Assembly (NCBI RefSeq): GCF_017592545.1
Contig: NZ_JAGFOA010000005.1
Coordinates: forward strand, 207,163 to 271,162
DNA from: Microbacterium stercoris
Lineage (GTDB): Bacteria; Actinomycetota; Actinomycetes; Actinomycetales; Microbacteriaceae
Length of the DNA: 64,000 nt
Direction of reading: 5' to 3'
Of this stretch, positions 1 through 10,054 are shown piece after piece (the first letter of the stretch is position 1; each line of letters begins with the position of its first letter). The position numbers and the translations under genes were made by a program. The notes below the pieces were generated by a model. It was not told where the DNA came from. It worked only from the letters and a program-made list of their open reading frames with translations, and did no database searches.

Positions 1-586
1 CGGTCTCGTCCTCGTTCACCAGGATCTCCTGGATGACGCCGGCGACCGGCGAGGGGATCTCGGTGTCGACCTTGTCGGTCGAGATCTCCAGGAGCGCCTC
101 GTCCACCTCGATCGAGTCGCCGACCTGCTTCAGCCAGCGCGTGACGGTGCCCTCGGTGACGCTCTCGCCGAGCTCGGGGAGCACGATGTCGGTCGCGTCG
201 CCGGCGGGTGCAGCCGGAGCGGTTTCCGCGGCGGGAGCCGGGGCAGCCGCAGCGGCGGGAGCCTCGGCAGCCGGAGCCGCAGCAGCCGGAGCCGCGGGGG
301 CCTCGGCCGGAGCAGCCTCGGGCGCGGCCGGGGCCGCGGGGGCTGCGGAGCCGTCACCGATCTTGGCCAGGACGGCGCCGACCTCGACGGTCTCATCCTC
401 CTGAACGAGGATCTCCTCGATGACACCCGCGACGGGCGACGGGATCTCGGTGTCGACCTTGTCGGTCGAGATCTCGAGCAGGGCCTCGTCGACGGCGATC
501 GTGTCGCCGACGTTCTTCAGCCAGCGGGTGACCGTTCCCTCGGTGACGCTTTCGCCAAGCTCGGGGAGGACCACGGAAGTACTCAT
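1..586 (-). CDS. sucB: 2-oxoacid dehydrogenase E2 component (dihydrolipoamide acyltransferase), N-terminal part
   Basis: N-terminal 195 codons of an E2 acyltransferase; the catalytic domain lies beyond the window edge. Two lipoyl domains are visible, about residues 1-75 and from about 135, nearly identical to each other. Each carries the lipoylation motif [10 protein letters not shown] (first lipoyl lysine about K43). An Ala/Pro-rich flexible linker separates them. The ATG at 586-584 follows a GGAG ribosome site. It lies 99 bp downstream of lpdA on the same strand, so E3 and E2 are probably co-expressed. In actinobacteria this protein is usually named SucB, but it often serves pyruvate dehydrogenase as well, because the succinyltransferase activity sits in the fused KGD/OdhA protein; the fragment cannot separate these roles. 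Confidence 0.93.
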   Translation of the reverse strand, partial: MSTSVVLPELGESVTEGTVTRWLKNVGDTIAVDEALLEISTDKVDTEIPSPVAGVIEEILVQEDETVEVGAVLAKIGDGSAAPAAPAAPEAAPAEAPAAPAAAAPAAEAPAAAAAPAPAAETAPAAPAGDATDIVLPELGESVTEGTVTRWLKQVGDSIEVDEALLEISTDKVDTEIPSPVAGVIQEILVNEDET

Positions 587-685
587 GTCGGAGTCTCCTT
601 CAGGGTTTGATGACGTGTTACAGCTTAGTGACGTGCGGACCGCGAATCGGACCGCCTGCGCCTGCGAGTTTCGGCGGAGCGACGC

Positions 686-2068
686 TCAGATCGCGTGCAG
701 CGGCTTCCCGGCGAGCAGCAGGAAGGCTTCGCCGAGCGCTTCGCTCTGCGTCGGATGCGCGTGGATGAGGGGGGCGATGTCCTCGGGATGAGCCTCCCAG
801 GCGACCGCGAGCTGGCCCTCGGTGATCAGCTCGCCGACGCGATCGCCGAGCAGGTGCACACCGAGCACCGGGCCATCGACGCGTCGCACGATCTTGACGA
901 GTCCGCTCGTGCCGATGATCTCGGACTTGCCGTTGCCCGCGAGGCTGTACTCATAGGTGGCGATGCCGTCGGCGCCGTGCGCCTCGATGGCGAGCGCCTC
1001 GGTGAGTCCGACGGAGGCCACCTCGGGGTGCGAGTAGGTGACCTTGGGGATCTGCGTCTCGGGCACCGGCACGGGGGAGAGGCCGGCGATCGCCTCGGCG
1101 ACGAAGATGCCCTGCTGGAAGCCGCGGTGGGCGAGCTGGAGTCCGGGAACGATGTCGCCGACCGCCCAGACGCCCTCGGCCGAGGTGCGCAGGCTCTCGT
1201 CGACCGTGACGAAGCCGCGATCGAGCGCGACGCCCGCCTCTTCGAACCCGAGCCCGGAGGTCACGGGACCGCGACCCACAGCGACGAGCAGGTAGTCGGC
1301 GCGGATCTCGGATCCGTCCTCCAGAGCGACGGTGACACCCTCGGCGTCCTGCGTCGCCGCGGCGAAGCGCACTCCCAGGCGGGCCTGGATGCCGCGCTTC
1401 CGGTAGGCGCGCTCGAGGCCCTTGGAGAGCGCGAGGTCCTCGTTGGGGACGAGGTGCTCGAGCGCCTCGACGATGGTGACCTCGGCACCGAAGGAGCGCC
1501 AGACGCTCGCGAACTCGACGCCGATCACGCCGCCGCCCAGGATGACGACCGACGACGGGATGTCGTCGAGCGCGAGTGCGCCCTCGCTGGTGAGGATGCG
1601 GCCGCCGATCTCGAGACCGGGCAGGCTGCGGCTGTACGAGCCGGTGGCGAGCACAACGTCCCTGCCGATGTAGGCGTCATCGCCGACGCGCACCGTGCGA
1701 TCCGCCTCGAGACGGCCTCCGCCGGCCACCACGGTGATGCCGCGCCGGGCGATCAGGCCCTCGAGGCCCTTGAACTTCTTCGCGACGATGCCCTCGCGGT
1801 AGGCGCGCAGCGCATCAGGGTCGACGCCGCCGAGCGATGCGGTGATGCCATAGGAAGCCGCGTCGCGCACGGAGTCGGCGATCTCGGCCGCGTGCAGCAG
1901 CGCCTTCGTGGGGATGCAGCCGCGGTGCAGGCAGGTTCCGCCGACTTTGTCCTTCTCGATCAGAGCGACCGACTTGCCGAGCTCGGAGGCGCGGATCGCT
2001 GCGGCATAGCCGCCCGATCCGCCGCCGAGCACCACGACATCGAACTCTGCGGATCTCGACTCGGTCAC
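686..2068 (-). CDS. lpdA: dihydrolipoyl dehydrogenase (E3)
   Basis: 460-residue FAD enzyme that reoxidises the dihydrolipoyl groups of the E2 component, passing electrons to NAD+. The N-terminal Rossmann motif GGGSGG (residues 15-20) binds FAD. The redox-active disulfide motif GGTCLHRGC gives C46 and C51. A second dinucleotide fold (ILGGGVIGVEFAS) follows, and the C-terminal HPTQSE contains the catalytic His438/Glu443 pair. All hallmarks are intact and the length is typical. The start is GTG at 2068 behind a GGGAG-type site. It sits 37 bp after pepA and 99 bp before sucB on the same strand, consistent with one transcript. Confidence 0.96.
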   Translation of the reverse strand: MTESRSAEFDVVVLGGGSGGYAAAIRASELGKSVALIEKDKVGGTCLHRGCIPTKALLHAAEIADSVRDAASYGITASLGGVDPDALRAYREGIVAKKFKGLEGLIARRGITVVAGGGRLEADRTVRVGDDAYIGRDVVLATGSYSRSLPGLEIGGRILTSEGALALDDIPSSVVILGGGVIGVEFASVWRSFGAEVTIVEALEHLVPNEDLALSKGLERAYRKRGIQARLGVRFAAATQDAEGVTVALEDGSEIRADYLLVAVGRGPVTSGLGFEEAGVALDRGFVTVDESLRTSAEGVWAVGDIVPGLQLAHRGFQQGIFVAEAIAGLSPVPVPETQIPKVTYSHPEVASVGLTEALAIEAHGADGIATYEYSLAGNGKSEIIGTSGLVKIVRRVDGPVLGVHLLGDRVGELITEGQLAVAWEAHPEDIAPLIHAHPTQSEALGEAFLLLAGKPLHAI

Positions 2069-2105
2069 TTCGCTCCCTCGCTTGATGTGGTCGCGCGGAG
2101 GCGCG

Positions 2106-3593
2106 TCACAGAACCTCGCCGCCCGCTGCGACGAAGTCGATCAGGGCACGGGTGGTGGCGCCCGTCGGGCCCTTGTCCGTGAAGCCGTACGCGCTGGACG
2201 TGCTCATCGCCGAGCCCGCGATGTCGAGGTGGACCCACGGGATGCGCGGAGCGTCCTCGTGGTCGCCGGTGCGCCCGATGAAGCGCTGCAGGAACAGACC
2301 CGCGTACATCGAGCCGCCGTTGCGGTTGCCCATGTCGGCGTTTCGCATGTCGGCGACGCGCGACTCGAGCTGCTCGGCGATGTACCCCGGCAGCGGCAGG
2401 GGCCACGCGAGCTCGCCGGTGCGGTCGGCCGAGCGCAGGAAGGCGTCCACCGCGTCGCCGTGGCCCATCACACCGGTGTGGCGAGTGCCCAGGGCGACCA
2501 GGATCGCGCCGGTCAGGGTCGCCACATCGACGATCACGTCGGGGTTCTCACGGCTGGCGGCGACCAGGCCGTCGGCGAGCACAAGGCGTCCCTCGGCGTC
2601 GGTGTTGGTGACCTCGACGGTGGTGCCGTCGAGCATCGTCAGCACATCGCCGGGTCGCGTCGCGCGGCCCGAGGGCATGTTGTCGGCGATGCACATCCAC
2701 GCCGTGACGCGCACGGGCAGCTCGAGCTGCGCTGCGGCGCGGACGACCGCGAGCACCTCGGCCGCGCCGGTCATGTCCTCGTTCATCCCGAGCATGGATG
2801 CGGCGGGCTTCAGCGACAGACCGCCCGTGTCGAAGGTGATGCCCTTGCCCACGAGCGCGATGTGGCGGTCGGCGCCGTCGGGCGCCCACTCGAGGCGCAC
2901 GAGGCGGGGCGGGCGATCCGATCCGCGACCCACGCCGAGGATGCCGCCGAAGCCGCCCTCCTCGAGCGCTGCCTCGTCGTACACGGTGACGTCGACGCCG
3001 AGGCCCTCGACCGCGGTGACCGCGGCGTCGGCCAGCTGCGCCGGGCTCTGGCGGTCAGCGGTCGTCGAGACGAGGTCCTTCACGAGGGCGACCGCCTCGG
3101 CGCCGGCGCGGACGGTCGCGAGGGCGCTCTCGTCGACCGGGCCGGGAACGTGGACGAGGACGGTCGACGCACGGCGCTTCTTCGCCGCCTTGTCCGGATC
3201 CGTCGTCTTGTAGGAGTCGAAGGAGTACCCGCCGAGCGCGGCTCCCTCGGCGGCGAGGCGCCAGGCGTCGTCGACGCGAGCGGCCACGTGCACCGCGACG
3301 GTGCCGAATCCGGTCAGCTGGCGGACGGCCGCGCCGATCGCCTCGCGCACGTCGTCGCCATCCGGCTCGGCCCCGAGACCGACGACGGCGAGCGGCTTGT
3401 CGGTCACCTCGGGGGCGTAGACCCGGGCGAAGGAGTTCTTGGCGCCGGTGAAGCCGATCGCCTCCAGCGCGGGCTTCAAGCCGGGGACGTCGAGCCTTTC
3501 GCGCTCGTCGAACGACGGCAGGGCGAGGATCGCCGCCTCCGCGCTTTCCGAGGGGAACGAATCTGTGGTCAGCGCGAGCACGGGAATCGGCAT
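2106..3593 (-). CDS. pepA: leucyl aminopeptidase (M17 family)
   Basis: 495-residue cytosolic M17 metallo-aminopeptidase that removes N-terminal residues from peptides. The M17 signature NTDAEGRL is at residues 330-337, and the metal-binding and catalytic segment GKGITFDTGG places a lysine at 250 and Asp at 255. The open frame continues far upstream to 4256 but only as antisense shadow of the PAC2 gene. The ATG at 3593 is preceded by AGGA about 8 nt away, whereas the in-frame ATG at 3602 lies directly on that ribosome site, so 3593 is preferred. It is divergent from the PAC2 gene (69 bp apart) and followed by lpdA. Confidence 0.94.
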   Translation of the reverse strand: MPIPVLALTTDSFPSESAEAAILALPSFDERERLDVPGLKPALEAIGFTGAKNSFARVYAPEVTDKPLAVVGLGAEPDGDDVREAIGAAVRQLTGFGTVAVHVAARVDDAWRLAAEGAALGGYSFDSYKTTDPDKAAKKRRASTVLVHVPGPVDESALATVRAGAEAVALVKDLVSTTADRQSPAQLADAAVTAVEGLGVDVTVYDEAALEEGGFGGILGVGRGSDRPPRLVRLEWAPDGADRHIALVGKGITFDTGGLSLKPAASMLGMNEDMTGAAEVLAVVRAAAQLELPVRVTAWMCIADNMPSGRATRPGDVLTMLDGTTVEVTNTDAEGRLVLADGLVAASRENPDVIVDVATLTGAILVALGTRHTGVMGHGDAVDAFLRSADRTGELAWPLPLPGYIAEQLESRVADMRNADMGNRNGGSMYAGLFLQRFIGRTGDHEDAPRIPWVHLDIAGSAMSTSSAYGFTDKGPTGATTRALIDFVAAGGEVL

Positions 3594-3662
3594 GACGTCC
3601 ATCCTAGGTACGCGCAGAGCGGAAGAGGGCCGCGCCGCACCGACGGCTCGTAGCATGGAGGA

Positions 3663-4595
3663 ATGCCCTTCACCGGTGACATCTACGAGCACGTCGCGAA
3701 CGGACCCGAGGTCCCGCAGGGGCTGCCGCTCGTGTTCCTGCTGACCGGCTTCACGGATGCCGGTGGCGCCGTCTCCAACCTCATCGACTTCGCGCGCGAG
3801 GAGCTCGCGCCGCGGCCCGTCGTCGTGTTCTCGAACGACGCGCTGCTCGATTACCGGGCGCGACGACCGATCGTCACCTTCGAGCAGGACCACCTCAGCG
3901 ACTACCGCCCGCCGCGCCTCGAGCTCTCGCTCGCGAGGGACGCCCTCGGGCAGCCGTTCCTGCTTCTCTCGGGCTACGAGCCGGACTTCGCGTGGGATGC
4001 ATTCGCCGACGCGGTGATCCGGTTCGCGGATCGGTTCGCCGTCTCCTCCGTCACCTGGGTCCATGCGATCGGCATGCCGGTGCCGCACACGCGCACGCTC
4101 GGCACCACGGTCAGTGGAAACCGCGCTCAGCTCATCGAGTCGCACTCGATCTGGCACCCGCGCACGCAGGTGCCCGCCACCGTCGGCCATCTGCTCGAAT
4201 ACCGCTTCATCGAGGCCGACTTCGACACCGCCGGCTTCGTGCTCCTTGTCCCGCACTATCTGGCCGAGACCGACTACCCGGCAGCGACCATCGCGGGGCT
4301 CGATCGCCTGATGGCGGCGACGGGGCTCGTATTCACGCTCGACGACCTCTACGGCGAGAACCGCGAGTACCTCGGCCGCGTCGAGGATCAGATCGCCGGC
4401 AACGACGAGCTCGGTGCGATGGTGCGTGGCCTCGAGGAGCGCTACGACGCGTACGCCGCGGGGGTTGTCGGGGGCGGTGTTCCCTCTGTGGGAGGCATCC
4501 GCGAGGGAGATCTGCCGAGCGCGGACGAACTCGCCGCCGAGCTCGAGCGCTTCCTGGCGAGCCGGCCGAACACCGACGACGACAAGAAGCCCTGA
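3663..4595 (+). CDS. PAC2 family protein
   Basis: 310-residue member of the PAC2 family, related to archaeal and eukaryotic proteasome-assembly chaperones and common in actinobacteria as a stand-alone gene. The N-terminal segment LTGFTDAGG and the internal TWVHAIGMPVPHTRT region match the family pattern. The C-terminal tail is acidic and lysine-rich. The start ATG at 3663 follows a GGAGGA-type sequence. No proteasome gene is visible in the window, so the family name does not imply that function here; the true role is unknown. The next gene downstream is sigA after a 224-bp gap. Confidence 0.85.
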   Translation: MPFTGDIYEHVANGPEVPQGLPLVFLLTGFTDAGGAVSNLIDFAREELAPRPVVVFSNDALLDYRARRPIVTFEQDHLSDYRPPRLELSLARDALGQPFLLLSGYEPDFAWDAFADAVIRFADRFAVSSVTWVHAIGMPVPHTRTLGTTVSGNRAQLIESHSIWHPRTQVPATVGHLLEYRFIEADFDTAGFVLLVPHYLAETDYPAATIAGLDRLMAATGLVFTLDDLYGENREYLGRVEDQIAGNDELGAMVRGLEERYDAYAAGVVGGGVPSVGGIREGDLPSADELAAELERFLASRPNTDDDKKP

Positions 4596-4723
4596 GGAAT
4601 AGCACGACCGCTGCGCACGTTGACTTCAGTGTGCGAAAAGCGGGTGCGACGCCACCGCGATGATGCGGTGCGTGAGCGTCCGCAGACCTATGAGACAATG
4701 GGTGTCCGACCCGTTGTCGAGAC

Positions 4724-4740
4724 GGCGCATATGATGCGCC
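4724..4740 (+). promoter_or_regulatory. short palindrome with a -10-like core upstream of sigA
   Basis: Inverted repeat GGCGCAT-ATG-ATGCGCC, 80 bp before the sigA start. A TATGAT hexamer, close to the sigma-70 -10 consensus, spans its centre (4730-4735), and a TTGACA hexamer lies just downstream at 4745-4750 but has no good -10 partner at 17 bp. It could be an operator, a leader hairpin or part of the sigA promoter; sequence alone does not decide. Confidence 0.35.
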
Positions 4741-4819
4741 GGACTTGACAAGGGTCTTACTAGTGCCCGTACACATCCGGGGGCGCGGCGCGCGAGTGCC
4801 GCCGGTGAAAGGCGAAAAC

Positions 4820-6129
<1,310 letters not shown>

Positions 6130-6133
<4 letters not shown>

Positions 6134-6828
6134 GCGGCACGGCGAACGAGGGCAAGGCGCTCGAGGTTCAGCTGGACGGCGAGCGTGTGCAGCGCATCCC
6201 GCTGCGCACGCGCGTCGTCATGCCGGACGACTCTCTCGACGAGGTCATCACGACCTATGCGAAGGATGCCGTCCAGCCGGGTGATCTGCTGTTCGTGACC
6301 GAGAAGATCGTCGCGATCACGCAGGGACGCTCGTACCTGCTCACCGACATCCGGGTGCGTCCGCTCGCACGCTTCCTCTCCAAGTACGTCGTCAAGACGC
6401 CGTACGGCATCGGTCTCGGCATGCCCGAGACGATGGAGATGGCGCTGCGTGAGTGCGGCACCCCGCGCATCCTCTTCGCGGCCGCGGTGGCCGCCGTCAC
6501 GAAGGCCTTCGGGCGTCGCGGCGACTTCTACCGCATCGCCGGCGACAAGGCCCGCGCGATCGACGGTCCGACGTCCGGCACGATCCCGCCGTACAACAAG
6601 GCCGTGGTGCTCGGCCCCGAGAAGCCGCGCGAGGTGGCCCGCCACCTGCAGCAGCTGCTCGGGGGTGGCGTTGATGTCGCAGTCGTCGACATCAACGACA
6701 TCGGCGGCAACATCCTCGGATCCACGCTCGACAAGGCGGGGGAGAAGCGCCTCGTGCGCATCCTCAGCGACAATCCGCTCGGCCAGGGACACCAGTCCAC
6801 GCCACTCGGCATCGTCCGCCCTGCGTAA
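6130..6828 (+). CDS. coenzyme F420-0:L-glutamate ligase-like (CofE family) protein
   Basis: 232-residue protein resembling the F420-0:gamma-glutamyl ligase fold. Visible family-like segments are [12 protein letters not shown] near residue 57, the glycine-rich KTPYGIGLG, and the [11 protein letters not shown] region near 197-207. The GTG start at 6130 overlaps the sigA stop (GTGA), implying translational coupling to the primary sigma factor. True CofE enzymes add glutamates to F420, but no other F420 gene is present here, and single-domain relatives occur in bacteria that may lack F420. The substrate is therefore unknown. A strong terminator follows. Confidence 0.75.
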
Positions 6829-6834
6829 TCCGTA

Positions 6835-6872
6835 AACAGGAAAGGCCCCTCCTCGGAGGGGCCTTTCCTGTT
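6835..6872 (+). terminator. perfect 18-bp-arm hairpin terminator
   Basis: Perfect inverted repeat with 18-bp arms (AACAGGAAAGGCCCCTCC and its complement) around a 2-base turn, directly after the CofE-like gene. The A-rich left foot and T-rich right foot let it work in both directions, although the gene on the other side is 90 bp away and convergent, so it can end both transcripts. Confidence 0.88.
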
Positions 6873-6962
6873 CTCACCAGCGGGTCTGGACGGAGCCGCG
6901 ACCTCCTCGGCCGATGCGGCGCAGCTCAGACCGCATCCCCGCCGGGACCGAGCCGTGCCGCG

Positions 6963-7985
6963 TCAGAACCCGATCGCCTTCTGATAGCGGGGCTTGTGAC
7001 CGGTGCGGATGCCCGTGACGCTCGGCTTGTTCTCGTAGACGCCCGCGCCCCAGTTGCCCTCGACGAGCACGGGGCCCTCGGGAGTGACGACGACGTCCCA
7101 GCCGACGTACGGCACCTCGGGCACAACGCGCGCGGCTTCCTTGATGAAAGCGATCACCTCGTCCATAAAGGGCAGCTGGAACTCGGCGATCGGGAAGCCG
7201 GTGTCGGGGTGCTTCTGGTGCACGTGGCCGTGCGAGTCATAGCCGTCGCCGAATGCGCGGCCGTCGTCGTGCAGCATCGTGTAGAAGCCGCCGTACGACA
7301 TCTGGTCGCTGACCGCCCCGCGACCGAACTTCTGGGCGATCGCGAGGATGTGCACGTCCGTCCCGTCGTTGAACGCCGTGATGCGCGTGGTGTTGACGGT
7401 GCCAGGGCAGACCGCGGCGAGGTCATCGTGCTGGCGGATGACCTCCTCGAGCAGCAGCTCGTCGCGCTCGAGCAGTCCGCGGTGGAACGCGTCCCAGTCG
7501 CCGACATCCGACGCGTGGTATCGGCGCACGCCGAGGCCCATGTGGCTGACGGGCACCTTCGCGATGAACGTGCCGTGCTTCTCGGCGAAGGCCTTCACCG
7601 CGTCCGCGTTGTTCTTGTCGACAATGAGCCACTCCCGCTTGAGGAAGCGGTCGAACAGCTTGTTGAACTCGATCTTGTTCTCGAACAGCACCCTCTTGTC
7701 GAGCTGCGCGGTCTGCTTGGCGATGCGGATCGAGACGGGGTGGGTCATGAAGGTGGCGCGCTCGGCCTTGGAGAGGATAGCGAAGTCGTAGTCGACGTAG
7801 TCCTGGAAGGCGACATCGTTGCGAGCGGCCGACCACAGCATGTCCGCGAGCACCTTCGGTGTCCAGCTGCCGTGCTGCTCGTGCACCTCCTTCGCGCGCT
7901 CCACCACCGACTTCACGTCGATGTTTCGGGCACGCTCCGCGAGGTAGCGGAACTTGCCGGCGAGGCCGAGTCGGTTGTCAGACAA
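6963..7985 (-). CDS. sugar-transfer-associated ATP-grasp family protein
   Basis: 340-residue protein that resembles the sugar-transfer-associated ATP-grasp family. ATP-grasp-like features include a lysine-bearing strand (GTFIAKVPVSHMGLGVRR), a central VNTTRITAF strand, and the C-terminal metal-binding strand PVLVEGNWGAG, where the Glu and Asn would bind Mg-ATP. ATP-grasp enzymes join a carboxylate to an amine or thiol via acyl-phosphate; members of this family occur in cell-surface glycan loci, but the substrate is unknown. It is divergent, with 53 bp between starts, from the alanine-racemase-like pair, suggesting a shared regulatory region. Confidence 0.75.
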   Translation of the reverse strand: MSDNRLGLAGKFRYLAERARNIDVKSVVERAKEVHEQHGSWTPKVLADMLWSAARNDVAFQDYVDYDFAILSKAERATFMTHPVSIRIAKQTAQLDKRVLFENKIEFNKLFDRFLKREWLIVDKNNADAVKAFAEKHGTFIAKVPVSHMGLGVRRYHASDVGDWDAFHRGLLERDELLLEEVIRQHDDLAAVCPGTVNTTRITAFNDGTDVHILAIAQKFGRGAVSDQMSYGGFYTMLHDDGRAFGDGYDSHGHVHQKHPDTGFPIAEFQLPFMDEVIAFIKEAARVVPEVPYVGWDVVVTPEGPVLVEGNWGAGVYENKPSVTGIRTGHKPRYQKAIGF

Positions 7986-8038
7986 TGCACACTCCGTAGG
8001 TCATCGGGGCGGTTCGGCCCCCGGGTTAGTCTAGGTCG

Positions 8039-8722
8039 ATGACCTGGCCGAACCCCCGGCGAGCCGCCCCGCTGGCCCGCATCTCACGCTCGGCCCTTCG
8101 CTCCAACGCCCGTCTTCTCGCGGCCGATCCGGGCGCTGTCGCCGATCTGCGACGCGACGCGTGGGGCCATGGCGTCGGCGTGGCGGCCGAGGCTGTCGCA
8201 GCCGAGGGCATCCGCTACGCCAACGCGGATCGGCGAGACGCTGCGGTGGTGCAGGCGGCCGGCCTCGAAGCGGTCGAAGCAGACCCCGTCGGCGGCGAGC
8301 TGCTTTACGGTCTCCCGGGATCGGGGGGCACACCGGTGCTCTCGCTCGCGGCGCCCGTGCTGTCGACGAAGCCCCTGCTGGCGGGAGAGGGAGTCTCGTA
8401 TGGGTACACCCATCGCGCCACCTCGGACACGCGGCTGGCGCTCATCGCGGGCGGATACGCGGAGGGCGTTGTGCGCGCCCTCGGCAACAACGCCGGTGTC
8501 GAGCTCTCGGGCGCCGTGCGGCCCATCGTGGGTCGTGTGGCCATGGACGTCTGTGTCATCGACATCGCGGATGCCGCGGTCGACGCCGGCGACACCGCGG
8601 TGTACTTCGGATCCGGTCTCGTGCGCGACGCCCTTGCCGACTGGTCGCGGATCACGGGGCTCACCCCGGCCGAGCTCGTCTGCGCCGTCGGGCTCCACGT
8701 CGAGCGGGAGGTGGTCGCGTGA
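8039..8722 (+). CDS. truncated alanine racemase-like protein (C-terminal domain intact, PLP lysine lost)
   Basis: 227 residues against about 370 in alanine racemase. The N-terminus keeps the first barrel strand, but the PLP-lysine motif (V-K-A-N-A-Y-G-H-G in the family) reads LRRDAWGHG here, with Arg38 in place of lysine and Trp42 for tyrosine. About 120 residues of barrel are then missing; the sequence jumps to ELLYGLPG and the C-terminal beta domain. That domain keeps GEGVSYG, the catalytic tyrosine in GGYAEG (Y140), and RPIVGRVAMD (M169, D170). Alone it cannot bind PLP. Its stop overlaps the start of the second racemase-like gene by 4 bp (8719-8722). Start ATG 8039 has only a weak AGG upstream. 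Confidence 0.78.
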   Translation: MTWPNPRRAAPLARISRSALRSNARLLAADPGAVADLRRDAWGHGVGVAAEAVAAEGIRYANADRRDAAVVQAAGLEAVEADPVGGELLYGLPGSGGTPVLSLAAPVLSTKPLLAGEGVSYGYTHRATSDTRLALIAGGYAEGVVRALGNNAGVELSGAVRPIVGRVAMDVCVIDIADAAVDAGDTAVYFGSGLVRDALADWSRITGLTPAELVCAVGLHVEREVVA

Positions 8723-9750
8723 CGGCTCAGCTGCGCATCTCTCGCGCGCGTCTCGCACAGAACATCGCCTCGGTGCGGGCGCGCGTCGCGCCCGCCGAGG
8801 TCATGGTGGTCGTGAAGGACGATGCGTATAGACACGGCGTCGAGACCGTGGCGAGTGTCGTCCGCGAAGCGGGTGTGTCGTGGCTCGGTGCGATTGATCT
8901 GCGGAGCGCCCTTCGCGCGAAGGCCGCGGTCGGCGACGCGGCACGCGTCTTCTGCTGGCTGACGCTCGGCACTGACGAGACGCACAAAGCCCTCACGGGA
9001 GGCCTCGAACTCGGCGTGGGGGATGCCGCATACCTCGAGCGCATCGCCGACGCGGCGGCGGGCACCGCCGTCGTGCACCTGAAGATCGACACGGGACTGC
9101 ATCGCAACGGCGTGCGTCCCGAGCAGTGGCCGGCATTCGTCGGCCGCGCCGCGGAGCTCGAACGCGCCGGGCGCATTCGCGTCGCGGGAATCTGGAGCCA
9201 CATCTCCGAGGCGAGCGACGAGGACGACGACGTCGCCCGCGCGGCGTTCGATGTGGCGGTCGAGGTCGCCCGTGAGGCGGGCCTCGCCCCCGAAGTGCGC
9301 CACCTGGCCGCCAGCGCGGCAGGGTGGGCGCGCGAGGAGTTCCGCTACGACCTGGTGCGTTTCGGTGCCTTTGTGTACGGCGTGCGATCTGCGGACGGTC
9401 CCGTGCTACCCGGCATCGTCCCCGTCGCGACTCTCGTCGCGCCTGTCGTGGCGGTGCGCGGCGACGAGGTGGAAATCGGGATCGGATCCCTTGACGGGCT
9501 CCCGTCCTCTCTCGCAGGCGTCGCTGATGTCGGCACGCCCGGCGGCAGCCGGGCCCTGCTGCGTGTCGCCCTGGGATCCAGCGTCGTGGCCGCCTGGCCG
9601 GGGGCTGCGGTCGGCGACGAGGTCGCGGTGTGGGGCGACGGAGCGCGCGGCGAGTCGTCCTCCACGACGCTCGCGGAGGCGATCGGGACGGTCGGCGAGG
9701 AGCCGCTCCTGCGTCTGTCGCCGCTCATCCCTCGCGTCGTCGTCGACTGA
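8719..9750 (+). CDS. alanine racemase-like protein (PLP lysine intact, catalytic tyrosine lost)
   Basis: 343-residue fold-type III PLP protein. The barrel is complete: VVVKDDAYRHG supplies Lys33 (the family's Schiff-base lysine, with Gly changed to Arg38), LKIDTGLHRNGV supplies Arg129, WSHISEASD supplies His161, and LVRFGAFVYG supplies Arg214 for the pyridine nitrogen. The C-terminal domain is degenerate. The family IGYADG, with the second catalytic base Tyr, reads IGSLDG, giving Ser257, and the GR-CMDQ motif is unrecognisable. GTG start at 8719 overlaps the preceding gene, which keeps exactly the C-terminal features missing here. Plausible alternatives are a one-site heterodimer with its neighbour or a non-racemase PLP enzyme. 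Confidence 0.8.
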   Translation: MTAQLRISRARLAQNIASVRARVAPAEVMVVVKDDAYRHGVETVASVVREAGVSWLGAIDLRSALRAKAAVGDAARVFCWLTLGTDETHKALTGGLELGVGDAAYLERIADAAAGTAVVHLKIDTGLHRNGVRPEQWPAFVGRAAELERAGRIRVAGIWSHISEASDEDDDVARAAFDVAVEVAREAGLAPEVRHLAASAAGWAREEFRYDLVRFGAFVYGVRSADGPVLPGIVPVATLVAPVVAVRGDEVEIGIGSLDGLPSSLAGVADVGTPGGSRALLRVALGSSVVAAWPGAAVGDEVAVWGDGARGESSSTTLAEAIGTVGEEPLLRLSPLIPRVVVD

Positions 9751-9795
9751 CCGAGCCAGACGGATCCCTGCCGGCGGACCCGTGGTACACGCGAA

Positions 9796-9826
9796 CGCGC
9801 CCGCCCCCTCGAGGGGGACGGGCGCG
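9796..9826 (+). terminator. GC-rich hairpin terminator
   Basis: Inverted repeat CGCGCCCG-CCCCC with a TCGA loop and its complement (one bulged A), lying between the racemase-like gene and the convergent DUF7455 gene. There is no long T tract, as is usual for high-GC actinobacterial terminators. Confidence 0.75.
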
Positions 9827-9844
9827 TGATGCGTGGGGGCGGCG

Positions 9845-10054
9845 TCAGGGGGCGTCGATGAGACGCGCGGTCTCGTCGTGCCACGACGTGGCGACGGCGC
9901 GCAGCTTCTCCTCGTACTTGCGGCCGTGGTGCGCGCAGAAGAGGAGCTCGCTTCCGTTGACCTCGGCGGCGATGTAGGCCTGCGCTCCGCACGAGTCGCA
10001 GCGGTCCATCGCCGTGAGGCGGTAGGAGGGGGCGGGTGCTTCGGTGACGGTCAT
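9845..10054 (-). CDS. DUF7455 small zinc-ribbon-like protein
   Basis: 69-residue protein of a family conserved in actinobacteria. It contains DRCDSCGAQAY and LLFCAHHGRKY, a Cys-x2-Cys plus Cys-x2-His arrangement likely to bind zinc. The open frame reaches 10240, but the ATG at 10054 has an excellent GAGGAGG site 7 nt upstream and begins the conserved part. It is divergent from the type II topoisomerase B gene. The function is not known. Confidence 0.85.
   Translation of the reverse strand: MTVTEAPAPSYRLTAMDRCDSCGAQAYIAAEVNGSELLFCAHHGRKYEEKLRAVATSWHDETARLIDAP

Noticed and set aside
200..345. Repeat-like GCC/GGAGCC tract
   Set aside because: It codes for the Ala/Pro linker between lipoyl domains of the E2 protein, not a separate repeat element.
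695..2182. 495-codon plus-strand frame opposite lpdA
   Set aside because: Low-complexity Arg/Ala/Asp composition antisense to a complete, motif-bearing lpdA.
8161..8718. In-frame upstream extension of the second racemase-like gene
   Set aside because: The extension is an out-of-frame reading of the first racemase-like gene and is Arg/Gly-rich; homology starts at GTG 8719.
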